Below are positions 15,701-23,247 of a stretch of 34,030 bases of DNA, piece after piece. A program made the position numbers and the translations under genes. Numbering within the stretch: position 1 is the first letter of the stretch; every line of letters starts with the position of its first letter. Under the pieces are notes generated by a model. It did not search any database, was not told the DNA's origin, and was given only the letters and a program-made list of their open reading frames with translations. The DNA is from Modestobacter excelsi (lineage in GTDB: Bacteria > Actinomycetota > Actinomycetes > Mycobacteriales > Geodermatophilaceae): NCBI RefSeq assembly GCF_005930495.1, contig NZ_SJEX01000056.1, positions 1 to 34,030 on the forward strand, written 5' to 3'.

Positions 15701-15706
15701 ACCCTA
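15701..15706 (-). promoter_or_regulatory. glgA -10 (TAGGGT), leaderless
   Basis: Six bases separate this TAnnnT hexamer from the GTG at 15694, placing the transcript start on the start codon. The divergent glgC promoter has the same 6-nt spacing. Confidence 0.6.
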
Positions 15707-15752
15707 GGTGGTGAACGGGGCGGTAGATGGGGCGAACGGGCACGACAGCCGA

Positions 15753-15758
15753 TACGTT
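15753..15758 (+). promoter_or_regulatory. glgC -10 (TACGTT), leaderless
   Basis: Six bases separate this TAnnnT hexamer from the ATG at 15765. The two glg -10 elements are 46 bp apart and back to back, so one regulator could control both. Confidence 0.6.
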
Positions 15759-15764
15759 GCCCCC

Positions 15765-16985
15765 ATGCGTGGCGGCCCTCGAGTTCTCGGCATCGTGTTG
15801 GCAGGCGGAGCGGGGAAGCGGCTTGCCCCGCTGACCCAGGACCGGGCGAAGCCCGCGGTGCCCTTCGGGGGCAACTACCGGCTCATCGACTTCGTGCTGT
15901 CGAACCTGGTGAACGCCGACATCCGCCGGATCGCGGTGCTGACCCAGTACAAGAGCCACTCGCTGGACCGGCACATCACCACGGTGTGGCGGATGTCGAC
16001 CCTGCTCGGCAGCTACATCACCCCGGTGCCGGCGCAGCAGCGGCTGGGCCCGCGCTGGTACACCGGCAGCGCCGATGCGATCTACCAGAGCCTGAACCTC
16101 ATCTACGACGACCGGCCGGAGATCGTCGTCGTCTTCGGTGCCGACCACGTGTACCGGATGGACCCGGCGCAGATGATCGAGCAGCACCTGGCCACCGGCG
16201 CCGGGGTGACCGTCGCCGGCCTGCGGGTGCCGCGCAAGGAGGCGACCGCGTTCGGGGTCATCGACTCCGACGAGAACGGCAAGGTCGTCCAGTTCCTCGA
16301 GAAGCCCGAGGACCCGCCGGGGCTGCCGGGCAGCCCGGACGAGACCTTCGCCTCGATGGGCAACTACGTGTTCACCACCGACGCGCTGCTCGAGGCGCTC
16401 CGGGTGGACGCCGCCGACGAGTCCTCGGTGCACGACATGGGCGGCTCGATCATGCCGATGATGGCCGGGGCCGGTGACGCCTACGTCTACGACTTCAGCA
16501 GCAACCAGGTGCCCGGCGAGTCCGAGCGTGACCACGGCTACTGGCGTGACGTGGGGACCCTGGACGCCTACTACGACTCGCACATGGACCTGGTCTCGGT
16601 CTCCCCGATCTTCAACCTCTACAACGACCGCTGGCCGATCTACACCCTGCCGCCCATGCTGCCGCCGGCGAAGTTCGTGCTCGGCGGCCGGGCGGAGGAG
16701 TCGATGGTCAGCGCCGGGGTCATCATCGACGGTGGCTCGGTCCACCAGTCGGTGGTCTCGCCCAACGTGCGCCTCGAGCGCGGCTCGCGGGTCGAGGGCA
16801 GCATCCTGATGGACGGCGTCCACATCGGGGAGGGCGCGATCGTGCGCCGCGCGATCCTCGACAAGAACGTGGTCGTCCCGCCGGGCGCGCACATCGGCGT
16901 CGACCTGGAGCGCGACCGTGAGCGGTACCAGGTCAGCGAGGGCGGCGTGGTCGTGCTGGGCAAGGGTGCGCGCGCGATCTCCTGA
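15765..16985 (+). CDS. glgC: glucose-1-phosphate adenylyltransferase
   Basis: This 406-residue enzyme makes ADP-glucose from ATP and glucose-1-phosphate, the committed step of bacterial glycogen and alpha-glucan synthesis. The N-terminal nucleotidyltransferase has [42 protein letters not shown] and [29 protein letters not shown] follows, then a C-terminal left-handed beta-helix with hexapeptide-like repeats that binds allosteric effectors. ATG at 15765 was chosen for the leaderless -10 and the family-typical start. Divergent from glgA, its direct consumer. A stem-loop repeat follows its stop immediately. Confidence 0.95.
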   Translation: MRGGPRVLGIVLAGGAGKRLAPLTQDRAKPAVPFGGNYRLIDFVLSNLVNADIRRIAVLTQYKSHSLDRHITTVWRMSTLLGSYITPVPAQQRLGPRWYTGSADAIYQSLNLIYDDRPEIVVVFGADHVYRMDPAQMIEQHLATGAGVTVAGLRVPRKEATAFGVIDSDENGKVVQFLEKPEDPPGLPGSPDETFASMGNYVFTTDALLEALRVDAADESSVHDMGGSIMPMMAGAGDAYVYDFSSNQVPGESERDHGYWRDVGTLDAYYDSHMDLVSVSPIFNLYNDRWPIYTLPPMLPPAKFVLGGRAEESMVSAGVIIDGGSVHQSVVSPNVRLERGSRVEGSILMDGVHIGEGAIVRRAILDKNVVVPPGAHIGVDLERDRERYQVSEGGVVVLGKGARAIS

Positions 16986-17587
16986 TGACGGGCCGCCCTC
17001 CTCCCCCCGCCTCGCGGGCTCGACGCGGGCCGCTGGAGGACGGCGGTGCCAGCACCTCACCGCTGATCGTCACGCTGCTGCTGGACGAGGCCGCGCAGGA
17101 GCGGTTCGACCGGTTGCGGACGGCGCACTTCCCGCGGGCTCGCAACCAGCTCGCCGCGCACGTGACGCTGTTCCACGCGCTGCCCGGCGAGCTGCTCCAC
17201 GACGTCCGGGACGCCCTGCGGACGGCGGCCGACCGGCCGCCGTTCCCGGTGGCCGTCACCGGGGTGCGCTTCCTCGGCCGCGGGGTGGCGCTGGACCTGG
17301 CCGCCCCGGAGCTCACGGCGCTGCGCGCGTCGGTCGCGGCGGCCTTCGCGCCCCACCTCACCGCGCAGGACCGGCAGTGGTCGAAGCCGCACGTCACCGT
17401 GCAGAACAAGGTCGAGCCGGCCGTCGCCCGAGCGCTGCACGCGGACCTGTCCGCGGCGTTCGCAGCGGAGACGGTCACCGCCCGGGGGCTCGGCCTCTGG
17501 CACTACCGGGGCGGGCCCTGGGACCCCGACTCCCGATTTCCCTTCATGGCCCCGTCCAGAGGCTCGCCCCGAGCTTGCGAGGGGTGA
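16985..17587 (+). CDS. 2H phosphoesterase (LigT / 2'-5' RNA ligase-like)
   Basis: This 200-residue protein has the two HxT motifs of the 2H phosphoesterase fold, HVTLF (about 58-62) and HVTVQN (about 137-142), in a domain starting near residue 26 (PLIVTLLLDEAA). Members act on 2',3'-cyclic phosphates or 2'-5' linkages in RNA and nucleotides. ATG at 16985 overlaps the glgC stop by 1 nt (TGATG) and is the only ATG/GTG/TTG in frame before the domain. The first ~22 codons lie within stem-loop repeat copy B and the last ~14 within copy C, so both ends of the protein are repeat-derived low-complexity tails. The true start could be a non-standard codon downstream. Substrate is unknown. Confidence 0.75.
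   Translation: MTGRPPPPASRARRGPLEDGGASTSPLIVTLLLDEAAQERFDRLRTAHFPRARNQLAAHVTLFHALPGELLHDVRDALRTAADRPPFPVAVTGVRFLGRGVALDLAAPELTALRASVAAAFAPHLTAQDRQWSKPHVTVQNKVEPAVARALHADLSAAFAAETVTARGLGLWHYRGGPWDPDSRFPFMAPSRGSPRACEG
16988..17050 (+). repeat. stem-loop repeat, copy B
   Basis: Starts just after the glgC stop. Outer arms CCGCCCTCC and GGAGGACGG (one mismatch) enclose inner arms CCCGC and GCGGG around a loop with CTCGCGGGCTCG. It resembles copy A through the tail CCAGCAC-TCACC. It also encodes the N-terminus of the 2H phosphoesterase frame. Confidence 0.6.
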
Positions 17588-17602
17588 GGAGGACGGGGTC
17601 CT
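17548..17602 (-). repeat. stem-loop repeat, copy C
   Basis: On the minus strand it follows the methyltransferase TGA directly. Outer arms GGACCCCGTCC and GGACGGGGCC, inner CTC-CCCC and GGGG-GAG, loop TCGCAAGCTC. It is inverted relative to copy B, so B and C bracket the 2H phosphoesterase gene. It can terminate both convergent genes. Confidence 0.75.
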
Positions 17603-18274
17603 TCAACGCTTCGTGGCGACCAGCAGGCCGGCGCCGATCGGCAGCACCGCGCAGGTGAGCGCCTCGTCCTCGCGGACGGTGCGGGCGATCTCCCGCCAGG
17701 CCACGCTCTGCGGGTCCCGGGCCGACCGGTCGGCGATCCCGCCGTCGGCCAGCAGGCCGTGGCAGACGAGAGAGCCACCGGGGCGGATCAGGCCGAGCAG
17801 CCCGGCCAGGTGCGCGGAGTACTCCAGCGGCGGGCCGTCGCAGAAGACCACGTCGTAGGCGGTGGGGGAGAGCCGCGGCAGCACCTCGCCCGGGGTGCCG
17901 AAGATGAGCCGGGTCCGGCCGGACGCGATGCCGGCCTCGCCGAACGCGCGCCGGGCGGCCCGCAGCTCCGCCGGGTCACCGTCCAGAGCGGTGAGGACGC
18001 CGTCGCTGCGCATGCCCTGCAGCAGCCACAGCCCGGCCACCCCACCACCGCTGCCGATGGACACCACCGAGCGGGCGCTGCCGCTCGCGGCCAGCACGGC
18101 CAGCGTCGCGCCGACCGCCGGCTCCACCGGTGGCGGCGTGCCGAAGGCGGTGGCCGAGGCGAGGGCGCGGTGCCGGGCCGCCAGCTGCTCGGGGGTCTCG
18201 GCCGCGAAGCTGTCGGCGTAGGCGGCTGCGCCGGTCGGGGACCCTGAGCGGGGCGGTCCGGCGGGGCTGGTCAC
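17603..18274 (-). CDS. O-methyltransferase family protein (Rv1220c-like)
   Basis: This 223-residue class I SAM-dependent methyltransferase has motif I as [12 protein letters not shown] (about 72-83), the acidic motif LTALDGDP, and YDVVFCDGP in place of the usual FDLVFIDAD. The N-terminus ([21 protein letters not shown]) matches the O-methyltransferase group that sits beside sigE in mycobacteria. GTG at 18274 was chosen because TACCCT lies 6 nt upstream, indicating a leaderless mRNA. The long upstream frame is antisense to the sigE leader. Its target is unknown. It ends against stem-loop copy C. Confidence 0.82.
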   Translation of the reverse strand: MTSPAGPPRSGSPTGAAAYADSFAAETPEQLAARHRALASATAFGTPPPVEPAVGATLAVLAASGSARSVVSIGSGGGVAGLWLLQGMRSDGVLTALDGDPAELRAARRAFGEAGIASGRTRLIFGTPGEVLPRLSPTAYDVVFCDGPPLEYSAHLAGLLGLIRPGGSLVCHGLLADGGIADRSARDPQSVAWREIARTVREDEALTCAVLPIGAGLLVATKR

Positions 18275-18280
18275 CGGGCG

Positions 18281-18286
18281 AGGGTA
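18281..18286 (-). promoter_or_regulatory. methyltransferase -10 (TACCCT), leaderless
   Basis: TACCCT is separated from the GTG at 18274 by six bases, the same geometry as the glgA and glgC promoters. Confidence 0.55.
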
Positions 18287-18366
18287 GTGGCGGGAGGGAG
18301 GCGGTCGCCCGAGCGGGTGCCCGGTCGGCGTCCCCGCCTGGGAACTCCCTGTGGGTCCTCGCCGGT

Positions 18367-18394
18367 GGGAACACCGCCCCCGTCCCCACCCGTT
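18367..18394 (+). promoter_or_regulatory. candidate ECF-sigma promoter upstream of sigE
   Basis: GGGAAC (18367-18372) and CGTT (18391-18394) are separated by 18 nt, close to the GGGAAC...CGTT pattern of actinobacterial SigE/SigH-type promoters. It would give a leader of about 100 nt before the sigE GTG and suggests autoregulation. A second GGGAAC at 18340 has no matching CGTT. Confidence 0.45.
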
Positions 18395-18499
18395 GGACCG
18401 GACGTGCGTCTGTCGCGTGCCACCAGCCAGCGTCCCGCCCAGCGGACCACCCCCGATGGGGAGGTGTCGTCCCCGGCGGCCGTCTGCGATCCTGGGCCG

Positions 18500-19102
18500 G
18501 TGACCGGACCCCGTGCGACCGCACCCGCCGGTCCCGAGCCGGCCGCGGCTGCGGTCGAGGGCTGGGTCGCCCCGACCTGGGAGCAGGTCGTGCGGGACCA
18601 CTCGGCGCGGGTGTACCGGCTGGCCTACCGGCTCTCGGGCAACCAGCAGGACGCCGAGGACCTCACCCAGGAGACGTTCGTGCGGGTGTTCCGGTCGCTG
18701 GCGGACTTCTCCCCGGGCACGTTCGAGGGCTGGCTGCACCGGATCACCACGAACCTGTTCCTGGACATGGTGCGGCGCCGGCAGCGGATCCGGTTCGACG
18801 CGCTGCCCGAGGACACCGAGCGGCTGCCGGGGACGGCGCCCTCACCGGAGCAGGTGTACGCCGACACGCACCTGGACCCGCAGGTGCAGGCGGCGTTGGA
18901 CGCGTTGTCCCCGGAGTTCCGGGTGGCGGTGGTGCTGTGTGACATCGAGGGCCTGACGTACGAGGAGATCTCGGCGACGCTGGGGATCAAGCTGGGCACG
19001 GTGCGCAGCCGGATCCACCGTGGCCGGGTGCAGCTGCGGGAGGCCCTGGCCCACCTCGCCCCCGGCCGCACGCCGCTGACCGACGCGGGCGCGCCCTCAT
19101 GA
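18500..19102 (+). CDS. sigE: ECF RNA polymerase sigma factor SigE
   Basis: This 200-residue group 4 sigma factor directs RNA polymerase to envelope-stress promoters. Region 2 (about 30-100) has [29 protein letters not shown] and [20 protein letters not shown]. Region 4 (about 128-185) has [23 protein letters not shown] and [11 protein letters not shown]. These segments are almost identical in kind to Mycobacterium SigE. GTG at 18500 was chosen. GATCCT 6 nt before it could be a weak leaderless -10. Starts further upstream in the open frame (from 18287) would add a Pro/Arg-rich stretch not expected in the family. ATGA overlap with the anti-sigma gene. Confidence 0.92.
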   Translation: MTGPRATAPAGPEPAAAAVEGWVAPTWEQVVRDHSARVYRLAYRLSGNQQDAEDLTQETFVRVFRSLADFSPGTFEGWLHRITTNLFLDMVRRRQRIRFDALPEDTERLPGTAPSPEQVYADTHLDPQVQAALDALSPEFRVAVVLCDIEGLTYEEISATLGIKLGTVRSRIHRGRVQLREALAHLAPGRTPLTDAGAPS

Positions 19103-19695
19103 GCATCCCGGAGAGCCACCTCGCGCAGGAGGCGATCGCCGCGCTCGTCGACGGCGAGCTCTCCGGCGGCGCCGCGGGCCGGGCCGCCCGGCACCTCGGC
19201 GGCTGCGCGCAGTGCCGGATGGCGGTCGCCGCGCAGCGCGAGGCCAAGGCCGCGCTGCAGGGCGACGACGACGTCGCCGTCCCCGGTGACCTGCTGTCCC
19301 GGCTGAAGGCGATCCCGTTCACCGCCGACGTCCCCGGCGGCGGGGGGCTGGGCGGGCTGAGCGCCGAGGCCGAGGGCCTGACCCTGAGCAGCGCGGGCGG
19401 GTCGTGGGCGGTCCCGCTGACGCCGACCGAGCCGCAGCGCCCCGCCGACACCGGCGGCCGCTGGCTGCGCCGGGGCATGACCGGCGCGCTCGCCGGGATC
19501 GGCCTGGGTGTCGCCGTCCTGGCCGTGACGCTGCCCGGTGCCGACGCCCCCGGCGACGACGGCCCGACCGGTGGGGCCGTGGCCGGCGCGGTCCGCAGCA
19601 CCGACTCCACCGAGCGCACCGACATCGTCCCGCCCGTGGCCCGCACCCTCACCGTGGGTGCGACCACCCCGCTGCCCGACGGCGGGACGCCCTGA
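19099..19695 (+). CDS. rseA: zinc-binding anti-sigma factor RseA
   Basis: This 198-residue protein should hold SigE inactive. The N-terminal zinc anti-sigma domain has HLGGCAQC (His32, Cys36, Cys39; HxxxCxxC). A low-complexity linker leads to one membrane helix at about 127-147, then a short outer Thr/Pro-rich tail. Mycobacterial RseA (Rv1222) lacks such a clear helix in some descriptions, so the membrane anchor is worth noting. Its ATG overlaps the sigE stop (ATGA), the usual 1:1 coupling of sigma and anti-sigma factor. Release may be by oxidation of the cysteines, phosphorylation or proteolysis. Confidence 0.88.
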   Translation: MSIPESHLAQEAIAALVDGELSGGAAGRAARHLGGCAQCRMAVAAQREAKAALQGDDDVAVPGDLLSRLKAIPFTADVPGGGGLGGLSAEAEGLTLSSAGGSWAVPLTPTEPQRPADTGGRWLRRGMTGALAGIGLGVAVLAVTLPGADAPGDDGPTGGAVAGAVRSTDSTERTDIVPPVARTLTVGATTPLPDGGTP

Positions 19696-21302
19696 GCGAG
19701 ACCCCCGGCACCGAGCCGTCCTCGACCGGTCCGCCGGCCGGGCCGGTCGACGAGCGCCGGGACGCGGCCGACGACGCGGCCGCCTTCGCCCGCCCCGCGG
19801 GCACCACCGGGGCGTTCGCACCGACCGACGGACGGCTGCAGCCCAGCATCCCGGCGCCGCCGCCGACGCCCCCCGCGCAGCAGGCGGCGTTCGGCCGCCC
19901 CCAGGACGTCGCCGGCTCCTTCGGCGCCGACCGGCCCACCGCACCGCCCCGCCCGGTGCCCCCGCCGCCACCGGAGGCCCTGCTGCGTGCCTTCGCCCCC
20001 CGGGACGGCGCCCGCGGGCTCGGTGAGCCGCCCGGCGGCCGGCGGACCGCCCGCCGCACCGCGACCGCCCCGTTCTGGAAGCCCGACGCAGCCGCCGACC
20101 CCTGGCGTGACCCGTACGCGCCGGCCGGACTCGGTGCGCCCGCCGAGTACCCGGCGGAGCCGGAGGCCGACGACGGCCCGGTCGTCGTGGACGCGCAGGG
20201 GCGCAAGAAGCTCCGGCTGCGTGACGTCTCCGTGCGGCTCATGGTCCTGGCGCTGCTGAGCCTGCTGCTGGTGGGCGTCGTCGGTGGCACCACCGCCTGG
20301 TGGCTGGGGCGGACCGCCGACGAGGAGCCGTTGCTCGCGCCGGGCACCCAGCTGTCGTCGGTGTCGCCGGGGGTGAGCCGCGAACCCGGGTCGGTCGCCG
20401 ACATCGCCGGCCGGGTCAACCCCACGGTGGTCTCGATCGAGGTCACCCTCACCAACGCGGGCGCCACCGGCTCCGGCGTCGTGATCGACGCCGACGGCGG
20501 CTACATCGTCACCAACAACCACGTCGTCTCCGGGGCCGCGGACGCCGAGGACGCCTCGATCCGCGCGGTGTTCAGCGACGGCAGCGGTTCCGCGGCGGAG
20601 ATCGTCGGCCGCGATCCGGCCAGCGACATCGCCGTCCTCAAGGTCGACAAGCCCGGGCTGGCCGAGGCGGCGCTGGGGGAGTCCGACGACCTGGTGGTCG
20701 GCGACCCGGTGGTGGCCATCGGCTCGCCGCTCGGCCTGGCCGGCACGGTCACCAGCGGCATCGTCAGCGCGCTGGACCGGCCGGTGCGGCTCTCCGGTGA
20801 GGGCAGCGACACCAACGCGGTGATCAGCGCCGTGCAGACCGACGCACCGATCAACCCGGGCAACTCCGGCGGCGCGCTGGTCGACGGCACCGGGGCGGTG
20901 ATAGGCATCAACACCGCCATCGCCTCCGTCGGCGGCAGCAGCACGACCGGCGGCTCGATCGGCCTCGGCTTCGCCATCCCGATCGACACGGTGCGCGACA
21001 TCGCCGAGCAGCTCATCTCCACCGGCACCGCGGTGCACGCCTCGCTGGGCGTCAACGCCCGCACCGTCACCGACGGCACCCGGGACGGCGCGCTGGTGCT
21101 CAACGTCGAGCCCGACAGCCCGGCCGCCGACGCCGGCGTGCAGGAGCAGGACGTGGTCATCGCCGTCGACGGTGCGCCGGTGGCCAGCTCCGAGGAGCTC
21201 GTCGTCGCGGTCGACGCCCACGAGCCGGGCGACACCATCACCCTGGAGCTCGTCCGCAACGGCAGCTCCCGCGAGGTCACGGCCACCCTCGCCACCGCCT
21301 GA
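19692..21302 (+). CDS. htrA: HtrA/DegP-type membrane serine protease (S1C), apparent CTG start
   Basis: This 536-residue protease has a cytoplasmic Pro-rich region (1-175), one membrane helix (about 181-204), a trypsin-like domain with His277 (TNNHVV), Asp312 (ASDIAVLKV) and Ser392 (NPGNSGGALV), and a C-terminal PDZ domain. It should degrade or sense misfolded exported proteins and may act on the RseA/SigE system. QQAAFGRPQDVAGSF (residues 63-77) parallels a segment of mycobacterial HtrA, so translation must start before it. No ATG, GTG or TTG lies in frame between the end of rseA and that segment. CTG at 19692 overlaps the rseA TGA as CTGA and is the best candidate. The next standard start, GTG at 19956, would remove it. 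Confidence 0.85.
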   Translation: MSETPGTEPSSTGPPAGPVDERRDAADDAAAFARPAGTTGAFAPTDGRLQPSIPAPPPTPPAQQAAFGRPQDVAGSFGADRPTAPPRPVPPPPPEALLRAFAPRDGARGLGEPPGGRRTARRTATAPFWKPDAAADPWRDPYAPAGLGAPAEYPAEPEADDGPVVVDAQGRKKLRLRDVSVRLMVLALLSLLLVGVVGGTTAWWLGRTADEEPLLAPGTQLSSVSPGVSREPGSVADIAGRVNPTVVSIEVTLTNAGATGSGVVIDADGGYIVTNNHVVSGAADAEDASIRAVFSDGSGSAAEIVGRDPASDIAVLKVDKPGLAEAALGESDDLVVGDPVVAIGSPLGLAGTVTSGIVSALDRPVRLSGEGSDTNAVISAVQTDAPINPGNSGGALVDGTGAVIGINTAIASVGGSSTTGGSIGLGFAIPIDTVRDIAEQLISTGTAVHASLGVNARTVTDGTRDGALVLNVEPDSPAADAGVQEQDVVIAVDGAPVASSEELVVAVDAHEPGDTITLELVRNGSSREVTATLATA

Positions 21303-21361
21303 CGAAGGACCCCCTGCTCCCCAGCACTCGCACGCTCGTGGCGGGCCCCTGCAGAGGGCCG
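21303..21361 (+). repeat. stem-loop repeat, copy D
   Basis: Begins after the htrA TGA with GAAGGACCCC. Outer arms GGACCCCCTGC and GCAGAGGGCC are partly paired. Loop ACTCGCACGCTCG. It closely parallels inverted copy E beyond tatB. Confidence 0.7.
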
Positions 21362-21364
21362 AAC

Positions 21365-21370
21365 TACGCT
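21365..21370 (+). promoter_or_regulatory. tatB -10 (TACGCT)
   Basis: TACGCT lies 23 nt before the tatB GTG, so transcription would start near 21377 with a short leader carrying GGGGAGG. It gives tatB its own promoter after the repeat that follows htrA. Confidence 0.45.
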
Positions 21371-21393
21371 GGGCAGGACTCAGGGGAGGAATG

Positions 21394-21783
21394 GTGTTCG
21401 ACTCGATCGGCTGGGGCGAGATCGTCGTCCTCGCGCTGGCCGCGCTGTTCATCTTCGGTCCCGAGCGGCTGCCCACCCTGGCCAAGGACGCCGCCGCCGG
21501 GCTGAAGAAGGTCCGCGAGGCGATCACCGGTGTGCGCGGGCAGCTGCACGAGTCCCTGGGCGACGACTTCGACCACCTGCGGGACGTGGACCTGCGGCAG
21601 TACCACCCCAAGACGTTCATCCGGCAGCAGCTGCTCGACGACGACGCCCCGGTCCCCCGGGGCAGCGCCTCCGGGACGACCGGCGCGACGGCGGCCACCG
21701 CCGCGGGCCGGGTCCGGCCCTCGCAGCGCAACCGGGCACGGGACTCCGCGACACCCCCGCCGTTCGACCCCGACGCGACCTGA
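21394..21783 (+). CDS. tatB: twin-arginine translocase subunit TatB
   Basis: This 129-residue protein is the TatB subunit that with TatC receives twin-arginine signal peptides. It has the short N-terminal helix with FDSIGWGEIVVLALAALFIFGPERLP, whose Gly-Pro hinge ends the membrane segment. An amphipathic helix (TLAKDAAAGLKKVREAI) and a variable polar tail follow. GTG at 21394 is preferred over ATG at 21391, because GGGGAGG ends 4 nt before it while the ATG abuts it. Position after sigE-rseA-htrA is conserved in actinobacteria. The window's multicopper oxidase is a likely Tat client. Stem-loop repeats D and E bracket the gene. Confidence 0.93.
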   Translation: MFDSIGWGEIVVLALAALFIFGPERLPTLAKDAAAGLKKVREAITGVRGQLHESLGDDFDHLRDVDLRQYHPKTFIRQQLLDDDAPVPRGSASGTTGATAATAAGRVRPSQRNRARDSATPPPFDPDAT

Positions 21784-21844
21784 CGGCCCGCCTGCAGGGG
21801 CCCGCGCCGAGCGTGCGAGGCGTGGGGGGCAGGCGGGTTCTTCC
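21784..21844 (-). repeat. stem-loop repeat, copy E
   Basis: Lies directly after the tatB TGA, in inverted orientation to copy D. Outer arms CCCGCCTGC (21787-21795) and GCAGGCGGG (21829-21837) pair perfectly. Inner arms CGCC/GGCG and CCC/GGG surround loop TCGCACGCTC. Stem bases differ from copy C while pairing is kept. Confidence 0.75.
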
Positions 21845-21884
21845 GCAGAGGCCGGTCACTCCCGCGGGAGTGACCGGCCTCTGC
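21845..21884. terminator. 40-bp perfect palindrome between tatB and mrp
   Basis: The 20-bp arms, starting GCAGAGGCCGG and ending CCGGCCTCTGC, are fully complementary with no spacer. It sits 10 nt past the mrp stop and directly after repeat copy E. It should form a very stable hairpin on either RNA, so it is most likely a bidirectional terminator. Confidence 0.8.
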
Positions 21885-21894
21885 CGTCGGTGCG

Positions 21895-23055
21895 TCAGCG
21901 GCGGACCGGCGTCAGCCCCAGGGACATGCCGGACAGCCCGCGCTGGCGGACGGCGAGGGAGTCGGCGATCGCGGCCAGCGCCTGGGCGGCCGGCGCCTCG
22001 GGCTCGGCCAGCACGATCGGCGCACCTGCGTCGCCGGCCTCGCGCAGCCGGGTGTCCAGCGGGATCTGACCGAGCAGCGGCACCCGGGCGCCGAGGGTCT
22101 TGGTCAGCGCGTCGGACACCGCCTGGCCGCCGCCGGAGCCGAAGACCTCCATGCGCTGGCCGTCGGGCAGCTCGAGCCAGGACATGTTCTCCACGACCCC
22201 GACCACCTGCTGGTGGGTCTGGGTGGCGATCGCGCCGGCCCGCTCGGCGACCTCGGCGGCGGCCAGCTGCGGCGTGGTCACCACCAGGATCTCGGCGTTC
22301 GGCACCAGCTGGGCCACCGAGATCGCGACGTCACCGGTGCCCGGCGGGAGGTCCATCAGCAGGACGTCGAGGTCGCCCCACCACACGTCGGCGAGGAACT
22401 GCTGCAGCGCGCGGTGCAGCATCGGCCCGCGCCAGACGACCGGGGTGTTCCCCGGGGTGAACATGCCGATCGAGATGACCTTCACACCGTAGGACTGCGG
22501 CGGCATGATCATGTTCTCGACCTGGGTCGGCTTCTCGTCGACGCCGAGCATGCGGGGCACCGAGTGGCCGTAGATGTCGGCGTCCACGACGCCGACGGAC
22601 AGGCCCTTCCTGGCCAGCGCGGCGGCCAGGTTCACCGTCACGCTGGACTTGCCGACGCCGCCCTTGCCGGACGCGACCGCGTAGACGCGGGTCAGCGAGC
22701 CGGGCTGCGCGAACGGGATGACCGGCTCGGCGGCGTCCGTGCCCCGGACGGTCTTGCGGAGCTCGGTGCGCTGCTCGTCGCTCATCACGTCCAGGCCGAC
22801 CTGGACCGTGGTCACGCCGGGGACGGCGCCCACGGCCTGGGTGACGCGGTTGGTGATCGTCTCGCGCATGGGGCAGCCGGCGACGGTGAGGTAGACCTCG
22901 ATGCGCACGGCGCCCGGGTCGCCGCCGACGCCGATCTGCACGTCCTTGACCATGCCCAGCTCGGGCAGCGGCCGGTTGATCTCCGGGTCCTGGACGGTCG
23001 CCAGCGCCGCGTTCACGGCGTCGAGCGCCGGCGAACCGGTCAACGTGTCGGTCAT
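21895..23055 (-). CDS. mrp: Mrp/NBP35 family iron-sulfur carrier ATPase
   Basis: This 386-residue P-loop ATPase delivers Fe-S clusters to target proteins. An N-terminal MIP18/DUF59 domain (about 10-100, Cys61 in AGCPMRETI) precedes the deviant Walker A GKGGVGKS (130-137), DADIYGHSVPRMLG and DLPPGTGD. The CxxC that many Mrp proteins carry after VVENMS is absent here (VVENMSWLELPDGQRMEVFG), a form also seen in mycobacterial Mrp. ATG at 23055 begins the DUF59 domain. GAAGGAG lies about 12 nt upstream. Convergent with tatB. Confidence 0.92.
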   Translation of the reverse strand: MTDTLTGSPALDAVNAALATVQDPEINRPLPELGMVKDVQIGVGGDPGAVRIEVYLTVAGCPMRETITNRVTQAVGAVPGVTTVQVGLDVMSDEQRTELRKTVRGTDAAEPVIPFAQPGSLTRVYAVASGKGGVGKSSVTVNLAAALARKGLSVGVVDADIYGHSVPRMLGVDEKPTQVENMIMPPQSYGVKVISIGMFTPGNTPVVWRGPMLHRALQQFLADVWWGDLDVLLMDLPPGTGDVAISVAQLVPNAEILVVTTPQLAAAEVAERAGAIATQTHQQVVGVVENMSWLELPDGQRMEVFGSGGGQAVSDALTKTLGARVPLLGQIPLDTRLREAGDAGAPIVLAEPEAPAAQALAAIADSLAVRQRGLSGMSLGLTPVRR

Positions 23056-23234
23056 GGGCGGATGTGTCTCCTTCGACGGGGAGCCTGCGCGCACCTGCTC
23101 GTGACCAGCGCGCGGGGCGTCCTGCCACTGTACGGCGGATGGGAGGGGTGCCCGCCCGGCCCGGGGTGTGACGCCGGGAACTGCCCGGAACCCCGGGTCA
23201 CCAGGGGCCCCGGCCCGCGGGAGCGGCCGCTCAC

Positions 23235-23240
23235 TAGGGT
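23235..23240 (+). promoter_or_regulatory. azlC -10 (TAGGGT), leaderless
   Basis: Seven bases lie between TAGGGT and the azlC GTG at 23248, so the transcript should start at or beside the start codon. Confidence 0.55.
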
Positions 23241-23247
23241 CGGCGGG

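Noticed and set aside
18287..18499. Longer sigE beginning at 18287
   Set aside because: The extra 71 residues are low-complexity, overlap the divergent methyltransferase promoter and the candidate ECF promoter, and have no family counterpart.
19404..19691. GTG at 19404 as the htrA start
   Set aside because: It would place ~96 codons of Arg/Pro/Gly-rich sequence wholly inside rseA in another frame. The CTGA junction is more plausible.
18987..21731. 914-codon minus-strand open frame
   Set aside because: Antisense to rseA, htrA and tatB. Repetitive Asp/Gly/Arg/Val composition with no recognisable fold.
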